Shown: piece after piece, positions 7,791-12,848 of the stretch
Position numbering within the stretch: position 1 is the stretch's first letter
How the letters are laid out: every line of letters starts with the position of its first letter
Origin: an uncultured Collinsella sp.
GTDB lineage: Bacteria; Actinomycetota; Coriobacteriia; Coriobacteriales; Coriobacteriaceae
DNA length: 23,842 nucleotides
Direction: 5' to 3'
Assembly (NCBI GenBank): GCA_902464485.1
Contig: CABQJJ010000022.1
Span: forward strand, 1-23,842
The notes under the pieces: generated by a model
What the model saw: only the letters and a program-made list of their open reading frames with translations
What the model was told of the DNA's origin: nothing
Databases searched by the model: none
Position numbers and translations under genes: made by a program

Positions 7791-7819
7791 TTGCACAGGC
7801 AGGGAGTCTCCCCTATAAT
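7791..7819 (+). promoter_or_regulatory. Sigma70-type promoter of the tRNA pair
   Basis: The -35 TTGCAC (7791-7796) and a perfect -10 TATAAT (7814-7819) are 17 bp apart. The predicted start point near 7826 gives a leader of about 45 nt before tRNA-Pro. It lies just after the brnQ stop. Confidence 0.8.
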
Positions 7820-7870
7820 TTCCTTCGCTTTGGGACACGCAAGGTTTAGACCTTAGCTGCTCAACACCTT

Positions 7871-7947
7871 CGGGACGTGGCGCAGTTTGGTAGCGCGCCT
7901 GCTTTGGGAGCAGGATGTCGCAGGTTCAAATCCTGTCGTCCCGACCA
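7871..7947 (+). tRNA. tRNA-Pro (UGG anticodon)
   Basis: A complete cloverleaf can be traced. The acceptor stem CGGGACG (7871-7877) pairs with CGTCCCG (7937-7943) and the D-stem is GCGC/GCGC. The anticodon stem CCTGC/GCAGG (7898-7902, 7910-7914) encloses a TTTGGGA loop, so the anticodon is TGG at 7905-7907. The T-arm is GCAGG-TTCAAAT-CCTGT. The CCA end is encoded (7945-7947). Confidence 0.95.
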
Positions 7948-7953
7948 TATCTT

Positions 7954-8027
7954 GCGGGCGTAGTTCAATGGTAGAACCCCAGCCTTCCAAGCTGATGACG
8001 CGGGTTCGATTCCCGTCGCCCGCTCCA
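7954..8027 (+). tRNA. tRNA-Gly (UCC anticodon)
   Basis: The acceptor stem GCGGGCG (7954-7960) pairs with CGCCCGC (8017-8023), and the D-stem is GTTC/GAAC. The anticodon loop CTTCCAA has TCC at 7986-7988. The T-arm carries GTTCGATTC, and CCA is encoded at 8025-8027. The outermost anticodon-stem pair (7979 with 7995) is a C-A mismatch. Only 6 bp separate it from tRNA-Pro, so both come from one transcript. Confidence 0.95.
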
Positions 8028-8040
8028 TAAGAATTGTTTT

Positions 8041-8083
8041 AACGGCTTTGGTTTCCTTTGGGGATCAGAGCTGTTTTCGTTTA
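8041..8083 (+). terminator. Weak candidate terminator of the tRNA pair
   Basis: AACGGCT (8041-8047) can pair with AGCTGTT (8069-8075) with one G-U, followed by TTCGTTT. The long 21-nt loop makes it weak. No better hairpin is seen before the inverted tRNA-Gly copy. Confidence 0.35.
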
Positions 8084-8088
8084 CGCGC

Positions 8089-8111
8089 CGGGCGACGGGA
8101 ATCGAACCCGC
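8089..8111 (-). repeat. 23-bp inverted copy of the tRNA-Gly 3' end (tRNA remnant / att-like)
   Basis: Bases 8089-8111 are an exact reverse complement of 8000-8022, the T-arm and 3' acceptor strand of tRNA-Gly. The rest of the tRNA (anticodon and D arms) is absent on either side, so it is a fragment, not a second gene. A toxin-antitoxin pair follows, fitting a recombination junction. The inverted rather than direct orientation is not what simple tRNA-site integration leaves. Confidence 0.8.
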
Positions 8112-8135
8112 ACCGCAACTTAGGTGGGCATGGGG

Positions 8136-8591
8136 TTAGCTGCGGGGGCGGTGGCGGAGCTTGTCGATGGTGGAGTCGATGCTTCGGCTGCGGGCTTCGG
8201 CTGCGGTTTGGCGCTTGCGGCGGTAATCTATCATGCCTTGGATGATGGGCTTGCCAAAGCTCACGACATCATCGTTGTAGATGGCGGTTCGGGCTGCGAG
8301 GAGGCAGTCGGTAAAGTCCATATGGGTCTTGCCAAAGAGTTTGATGGCAAGGGCGACAACGGTGGGCTCGTCGACCATGACGTCATCGAGCAGCCTTTTC
8401 ATGGCCGCAGCAATCTCAACGCGGGGAACCTTATAGACGTCGCGCAGCGTGACCACGACGCGCGTGATGATTTCGGGGTAGACACGAGCGGTGCGGGTGG
8501 CGATGACCTTGGCGGCGCGCGGTGACAGAACTTCGTCGTCGTCAAGCAGGTAGCGTAGGATGACGGTCTCGTCGATGATGGTGCTACTCAT
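8136..8591 (-). CDS. PIN-domain toxin-like RNase (VapC-like)
   Basis: The protein has 151 residues. The N-terminus MSSTIIDETVILRYLLDDD carries the first PIN acidic residue (Asp7). Glu40 lies in YPEIITRVV, the later acidic pair Asp92/Asp95 in HMDFTDCLLAAR, and Asp107/Asp108 in NDDVVSFGKPI, giving the usual four-acid Mg-dependent ribonuclease site. A basic tail (RRKRQTAAEARSRS, then RHRPRS) follows. The start ATG at 8591 overlaps the stop of the upstream antitoxin-like gene by 8 bp, typical of toxin-antitoxin operons. The RNA target cannot be predicted. The first motif has Glu where most VapC have Asn or Ser, so activity is likely but not certain. Confidence 0.78.
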   Translation of the reverse strand: MSSTIIDETVILRYLLDDDEVLSPRAAKVIATRTARVYPEIITRVVVTLRDVYKVPRVEIAAAMKRLLDDVMVDEPTVVALAIKLFGKTHMDFTDCLLAARTAIYNDDVVSFGKPIIQGMIDYRRKRQTAAEARSRSIDSTIDKLRHRPRS

Positions 8592-8907
8592 GGATATCTA
8601 CTTTCTCGGGACCCAAAATCGTATCGTCGCTTTCTGTAGCAAGGTATTCAATCCAGGCATTGCGCTCCTTGGAGCGGCGATTGGGGTCCCCATATGCTTT
8701 GAGCGATCCATAGGCGGCGGTGCCGTCCTTTGAGCGCACGGCGACCGGCTGAAAGGGGAGCTTGCGCATCAAAATGCTCTGCGCGACAAATAGACGGACA
8801 GCCTCGGCGAGCGATGTGCCCATGGCGTCGTAGAGACGCTCGGCATGCTGCTTGTCTTCCTCGCGAATGCGCACCTGCAGGATGGCTCGTTTTTGAGTCG
8901 ATGACAT
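8584..8907 (-). CDS. RelB/DinJ-like antitoxin
   Basis: The small protein of 107 residues starts MSSTQKRAILQVRIREEDKQ, a ribbon-helix-helix beta strand and first helix. It continues through AMGTSLAEAVRLFVAQSILM and RKLPFQP, the segment characteristic of RelB/DinJ antitoxins. The C-terminal part is acidic and probably binds the toxin. ATG 8907 was chosen because GGGAGG lies 6 bp upstream; a GTG directly before it is possible. The antitoxin gene comes first and overlaps the PIN toxin gene. RelB/DinJ antitoxins usually pair with RelE/YafQ toxins, so pairing with a PIN-domain protein is a mixed arrangement. It likely represses its own promoter upstream of 8907 on the minus strand. Confidence 0.82.
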   Translation of the reverse strand: MSSTQKRAILQVRIREEDKQHAERLYDAMGTSLAEAVRLFVAQSILMRKLPFQPVAVRSKDGTAAYGSLKAYGDPNRRSKERNAWIEYLATESDDTILGPEKVDIHE

Positions 8908-9006
8908 CACTGGCCTCCCTTAATGAGCGTGCAACATGAATAGTCAAATATAGCTTCGGCTAGTAATAGCCAATCTTACAACTACTGCTTTATTGCACTA
9001 GAGTTA

Positions 9007-9020
9007 TTGAGCGCAATCAA
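9007..9020. promoter_or_regulatory. FNR/CRP-like palindrome
   Basis: TTGAGCGCAATCAA differs from the FNR consensus TTGAT-N4-ATCAA at one base. It lies in the 424-bp region between the divergent toxin-antitoxin pair and the formate hydrogenlyase operon. It may allow anaerobic or Crp/Fnr-family control of either side. The call rests on one match only. Confidence 0.4.
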
Positions 9021-9066
9021 CATTACAAACGTACTACATCCTGCATAAACGAGCGTGAAATCTTTC

Positions 9067-9095
9067 TTGGCGTACGCGTGTAATACACTTATCTT
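9067..9095 (+). promoter_or_regulatory. Candidate promoter for the formate hydrogenlyase operon
   Basis: TTGGCG (9067-9072) and TATCTT (9090-9095) are 17 bp apart. A start near 9102 would give a leader of about 230 nt that includes the alternative hairpins at 9129-9183. Other weak -10-like sequences (for example TATACC near 9202) exist, so the assignment is tentative. Confidence 0.3.
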
Positions 9096-9128
9096 TATAG
9101 CTACCCAAGAATAATCCTAACCAGCCCA

Positions 9129-9183
9129 AACCCCTGCAATACACACGTATTGCAGGGGTTACGCTCAAGTTTACCCCCTGCAA
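9129..9183 (+). promoter_or_regulatory. Three-part inverted/direct repeat able to form alternative hairpins
   Basis: AACCCCTGCAATAC (9129-9142) is perfectly complementary to 9147-9160 across a 4-nt ACAC loop. A second copy of the left motif, CCCCTGCAA, occurs at 9175-9183 and can pair with TTGCAGGGG at 9150-9158. The central segment can therefore pair with either neighbour. As DNA, it is two direct and one inverted copy of a 9-bp motif, with 44 bp between the direct copies. It may be an operator array or an attenuator-like switch ahead of the hydrogenlyase genes. Confidence 0.6.
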
Positions 9184-9206
9184 CTGCGTATATTCAACCT
9201 GTATAC

Positions 9207-9334
9207 CGTTGGAGAAATTCTACCGAGTGCCTGTTTCGCCGCATGCATTCGATACGCCGATGCCAGGCCACGGGCGGCTTGGGACAACGTCGACAGGGTC
9301 TCTCCGGCATGGGATTCAGGAGGGAGTGAACAAC
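9207..9334 (+). promoter_or_regulatory. GC-rich structured leader upstream of the hydN-like gene; possible molybdenum/tungsten cofactor riboswitch
   Basis: No good ORF begins here, and the sequence is GC-rich, unlike the AT-richer DNA before it. Short complementary blocks are present: GGCAT (9306-9310) can pair with GTGCC (9227-9231) or with ATGCC (9260-9264), just before the AGGAGGGAG ribosome site. A leader with alternative pairings ahead of a molybdenum enzyme operon suggests a cofactor-sensing riboswitch, but I cannot match it to the family consensus by eye. Confidence 0.3.
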
Positions 9335-9853
9335 ATGGGCAATAAACGAGTCGTAGCCGATTCCTCACGCTGCATTGGGTGCCAAACCTGCATGGCGGCG
9401 TGCATCGAGGCGCACGACATCCCCGGTAACATCGCCGCGCCGCGCCTGCGCGTGACGCGTACGTACGAGATCTCCGCACCGGTGGCTTGCCATCACTGCG
9501 AGGACGCCCCGTGCGCCAAGGCCTGCCCCACGGGTGCCTTGTTCTTTGATCCAAAGAACCATCGCATCGGCGTTAACGAGGACAACTGCATCGGCTGCAA
9601 GAGCTGCGTCATGGCTTGTCCCTTTGGCGCCGTGAGCGTGGCGACCACGCAGGTCCCCGTCTTGATGGGCGACGTGCGCGTGGGTTCGCAGACTAAGAGC
9701 TTCGTGCTCAAGTGCGACCTGTGCGTGGACCGTCTCGGCGGTCCGGCGTGTGCCGAGGCGTGCCCGACCAAGGGCCTCACCCTGGTAGACGAGGAGCGCC
9801 TGGCGGAGCTGACCGCCGAGCGTGCCCGCGCCACCATCGAAAACGAGGCGTAG
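9335..9853 (+). CDS. hydN: HydN-like four-cluster ferredoxin, formate dehydrogenase electron carrier
   Basis: The protein has 172 residues with sixteen Cys in four groups: CIGCQTCMAAC (13-23), CHHCEDAPCAKAC (52-64), CIGCKSCVMAC (85-95) and CDLCVDRLGGPACAEAC (127-143). It can therefore bind four [4Fe-4S] clusters, like HydN, HycB and CooF. It probably passes electrons from FdhF to the hydrogenase or another acceptor. ATG 9335 was chosen because AGGAGGGAG lies just upstream and the first Cys motif follows immediately; the longer in-frame ORF back to 9209 is mostly leader sequence. It is the first gene of the formate hydrogenlyase locus, 76 bp before fdhF. HydN and HycB/HyfA-type proteins are similar, and gene order supports the HydN name. 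Confidence 0.85.
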   Translation: MGNKRVVADSSRCIGCQTCMAACIEAHDIPGNIAAPRLRVTRTYEISAPVACHHCEDAPCAKACPTGALFFDPKNHRIGVNEDNCIGCKSCVMACPFGAVSVATTQVPVLMGDVRVGSQTKSFVLKCDLCVDRLGGPACAEACPTKGLTLVDEERLAELTAERARATIENEA

Positions 9854-9890
9854 GCGGGCGGCCATACAGGCCCAACGATTGTCAAATACG

Positions 9891-9906
9891 TACCGATTAA
9901 TCGGTA
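9891..9906. promoter_or_regulatory. 16-bp perfect palindrome upstream of fdhF
   Basis: TACCGATTAATCGGTA is its own reverse complement with no spacer. It sits 23 bp before the fdhF start and just upstream of the AAGGAGG ribosome site. It could be an operator, or a small hairpin affecting translation of fdhF. Confidence 0.5.
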
Positions 9907-9929
9907 GCAGAGAAAGGAAGGAGGGTGTC

Positions 9930-12152
9930 ATGGAGAAGCATAAAGTGATCTGCCCGTACTGCGGCGCCGGTTGCCAGTTTAACCTCCTGGTCCAAAACGG
10001 CCAGGTCGTGGGTACCGAACCGCTCAACGGCATCACCAATCAGGGCGAGCTGTGCCTTAAGGGCATGAGCGGCTACGACTTCATCAACGACACCAAGATC
10101 TTGACTCCTCGCGTACTGCACCCGATGATCCGCCGCACCAAGGGCGCGGATCTTGAGCGCGTAAGCTGGGACGAGGCACTGGATTTCACCGCATCTAAGA
10201 TGCAGGCCATAATTGACGAATATGGTCCTAACGCTGTCATGACCACCGGCTCTTCGCGAGGCGGCGGCAATGAGGCGAACTACGTCATGCAGAAGTTTAC
10301 GCGTGCGTGCATCGGCACCCACAGCGTAGACAACTGCGCCCGTACTTGACACGGCCCTACTGTCCTCGGTCTGATGGACACGGTTGGTTCAGGTTGCATG
10401 TCATGCTCCATCCCCGGTATGGAGGATGCGGGCTGCATTTTCCTCTTCGGCTATAACCCTGCCGATTCGCACCCCATCGTCGCAAGGCGTATCGTGCGAG
10501 CCAAAGAAAAGGGTTGCAAGATCATCGTCGCCGACCCGCGCCATATCGAAACCGCGCGTATCGCCGATCTCTACCTTCCGATCAAGAATGGTTGCAATGT
10601 TGCGTTCCTCAACGCCTTTGCCAACTGTCTGGTCAACGATGGCCTCTATGACAAGGAATTCGTCGCCGAGCACACGAACGGCTTTGACGAGTGGTGGGAG
10701 ACCATCAAGAACTACACTCCCGAATCCGTACAGGACATCACGGGTGTCGATCCCGCGCTGATCCACCAAGCTGCCGAGATGTACGCCACGGCGAAGCCTT
10801 CTGCCATCATTGGCTGGGGCATGGGCGTATGCCAGCAGAAGCAGAACCTGAAGACGGTGCACACCATCGCCTCCATCGCCTGCGTTGCCGGCCAGATCGG
10901 CAAACCCAATTCCGGCCTCGCGCCCGTGCGCGGTCAGAATAACGTCCAGGGCTCCTGCGATATGGGCATGCTGCCCAACCTGTACCCTGGCTACCAGAAG
11001 GTCACCGACCCGGCTGTGCGTGCCAAGTTTGCCAAGGCTTGGGGCGTGCCCGAGGAAAAGCTCCCGCTCGAGGAGGGCTATAAGCTCACCGACCTGGGTC
11101 ACCTGGTCGACGAGGGCAAGGTGCACTGCTTCTACAACTACGGCGAGGACCCGGTACAGACCGAGCCCGATTCGGCCGGTATGCGCAAGACGCTCTCCGA
11201 GCTGGATCTGTTCATTTGCCAGGACATCTTTATGACGCAGACGACCATGCTCGCCGACGTCATCCTGCCTGCCACCTCTTGGGGCGAGCACGAGGGTGTC
11301 TTTACCGCATCCGACCGTAGCTTCCAGCACTTTGACGCGGCCGTTCCGCCCAAGGGCGAGTGCCGTCACGACTGGGAGATCTTCGCGGACCTGTCCACGC
11401 GCATGGGCTACCCCATGCACTACGACAACACCGAGCAGATCTGGAACGAGTGCATTAGCCTGTGCCCCAACTTTGTGGGCGCGACCTACGAGAAGATGGC
11501 CCCCGAGGGCGGTTACGCCCAGTGGCCGGTCAAGAGCACCGATGTGAACGACCACGGCACGGCCGACATGTTCGCTGGTGGCAAGTTCACCACCAAGGAC
11601 GGCCGCGCCAACCTGATGGCGCACGACTGGGAGGCGCCCTCCGAGCTTCCCGACGATGAGTACCCACTCATCCTGTGCACCGTCCGCGAGGTCGGCCACT
11701 ACAGCTGCCGCTCTATGACCGGCAACTGCAAGACGCTGGCGCTGCTTGCCGACGAGCCCGGCTTTGTCCGCATGAATCCCGCGGACGCCCAGGCGCGCGG
11801 CATCAAGAACGGCGACATCGTCTCGATTCACAGCCGTCGCGGCCAGGTATACAGCCGCGCCGACGTGAGCGACCGTATCAACAAGGGCACGGTCTATATG
11901 ACCTACCAGTGGTGGATCGGCAAGTGCAACGAGCTGACCATGCACAAGGTCGACCCGGTCTCGCATACGCCCGAGGACAAGTTCTCCGCCTGCCAGGTCG
12001 ACGCCATTGCCGACCAGGTCTGGGCAGAGGGCGAAGTCGAGCGTCAGTACACCGAGCTCAAGCAGGCTCTGGTCGACGCCGCCGCTCCCCAGGACGTTGA
12101 GCCCGGTGCCGCCAAGTTCGACGACGAGACGCACGTGAATCAAATCGTGTAG
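9930..12152 (+). CDS. fdhF: Formate dehydrogenase H, selenocysteine- and Mo/W-bis-MGD-containing (UGA at codon 140)
   Basis: FdhF oxidises formate to CO2 and feeds electrons to the hydrogenase. The gene starts at ATG 9930 behind AAGGAGG and is read through TGA 10347-10349, giving 740 residues. The N-terminal [4Fe-4S] ligands Cys8, Cys11, Cys15 and Cys42 and the adjacent Lys44 (LCLKG) are at the same numbers as in E. coli FdhF. The UGA is codon 140, again the E. coli Sec position, in the context NCART-U-HGPTVLGLMDTVG with the catalytic His next to it. Later segments such as IIGWGMGVCQQ, GLAPVRGQNNVQGSCDMGMLP, DVILPATSWGEHEG and the C-terminal VREVGHYSCRSMTGNC region are molybdopterin oxidoreductase motifs. 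The uninterrupted downstream frame excludes a pseudogene. It is the catalytic entry point of the operon. Confidence 0.97.
10347..10380 (+). promoter_or_regulatory. Bacterial SECIS element of fdhF
   Basis: After the UGA, TGTCCTC (10361-10367) pairs with GA-GGACA (10373-10380) leaving one U unpaired, and the apical loop is GGTCT (10368-10372). The loop begins 18 nt after the UGA. The loop sequence and distance are the same as I recall for E. coli fdhF, which SelB recognises. Confidence 0.85.
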
Positions 12153-12173
12153 TCCCGTTCTCGTTGGCTTTTT

Positions 12174-12215
12174 GGGCCGGGCGTCCCGTACGTTCGGGAG
12201 CCCGGCCCGTTATTT
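12174..12215 (+). terminator. Long hairpin between fdhF and the hyc/hyf genes (partial terminator)
   Basis: GGGCCGGGC (12174-12182) pairs with GCCCGGCCC (12200-12208), and an inner TCCCG/CGGGA (12184-12188, 12195-12199) extends the stem, followed by GTTATTTTG. It is a credible rho-independent terminator with an imperfect T-run. The next gene has its own strong ribosome site 15 bp later, so read-through is likely and this may set the FdhF to hydrogenase ratio. Confidence 0.75.
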
Positions 12216-12230
12216 TGAAAGGAAGTGGGG

Positions 12231-12848
12231 ATGAACCGCTTCATCGACATCAACCCGGAGAGGTGCATCGGCTGCGGAACATGCCAGTCCGCCTGTGCCG
12301 ACGCCCACCGGATGCAGGGTCTTCAGGATACGCCGCGCCTGGCGCTCGTGAAGACCGGCGGTATTTCGGCCGCCCTTGCCTGCCACCATTGCGAGGGTGC
12401 CCCCTGCGCCGAGGTTTGCCCGGTGAATGCCATCGAGCACGATGGCGACCGCATCCACGTCAAGGAGCAGGAGTGCATCGGGTGCAGGCTGTGCGCCATC
12501 GCGTGCCCCTTTGGAGCCATCCATCCCGATGGCACGTCTATCGCCGGTGTCGCAGGCATGTGCGACCCGACGCCTTCGTATCCTAAGTCCCTGAGCAGCC
12601 TGCTTACGTGGGCTCCCGGCCAGTACACCTGCGCTGTGAAGTGCGACCTGTGCGCCTTCGATCCGGACGGCCCGCATTGCGTGGCGGCGTGCCCCACCAA
12701 GGCGCTGACCGTCATGGGCGGCGCGGCCGATCGCGAGCTCGACGAGGCCAAGCGCCTGCGCTCGATCGAAAACGGTCCGGCTGTCGACGTCACCGCTGTG
12801 GCCCAGGGCCTGTCCGAGAAAGCAGAAGGGAGCGTAAACAATGGATAG
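12231..12848 (+). CDS. hyfA: HycB/HyfA-like four-cluster ferredoxin subunit of formate hydrogenlyase
   Basis: The protein has 205 residues with sixteen Cys: CIGCGTCQSAC (12-22), CHHCEGAPCAEVC (51-63), CIGCRLCAIAC (82-92) and CDLC then HCVAAC (138-154). It therefore binds four [4Fe-4S] clusters and is expected to wire FdhF to the hydrogenase peripheral arm. Compared with the HydN-like protein at 9335 it has an insertion between the third and fourth motifs (about 100-135) and a longer helical tail. ATG 12231 has AGGAAGTGGGG directly upstream. The last 8 bp (ATGGATAG) overlap the start of hyfB, so the two are coupled. HycB versus HyfA naming rests on the neighbouring hyf-type genes. Confidence 0.88.
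   Translation: MNRFIDINPERCIGCGTCQSACADAHRMQGLQDTPRLALVKTGGISAALACHHCEGAPCAEVCPVNAIEHDGDRIHVKEQECIGCRLCAIACPFGAIHPDGTSIAGVAGMCDPTPSYPKSLSSLLTWAPGQYTCAVKCDLCAFDPDGPHCVAACPTKALTVMGGAADRELDEAKRLRSIENGPAVDVTAVAQGLSEKAEGSVNNG

Noticed and set aside
8089..8160. A second tRNA-Gly gene on the minus strand
   Set aside because: Only the T-arm and 3' acceptor strand match. No anticodon arm, D-arm or 5' acceptor strand is found in the adjoining sequence.
9209..9334. Extended N-terminus of the HydN-like protein
   Set aside because: The added segment has no family similarity, and the AGGAGGGAG ribosome site directly before ATG 9335 would be inside the coding region.
8911..9334. A CRISPR array or phage attachment core in the repeat-bearing intergenic region
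   Set aside because: The repeats are only three short copies of one motif in mixed orientation, with no regular spacers, integrase or cas gene nearby.
10347..10349. fdhF as two separate genes or a broken gene
   Set aside because: The TGA is codon 140, the known Sec site, with the catalytic His after it and a GGUCU SECIS loop at the right distance. No ribosome site precedes the downstream part.
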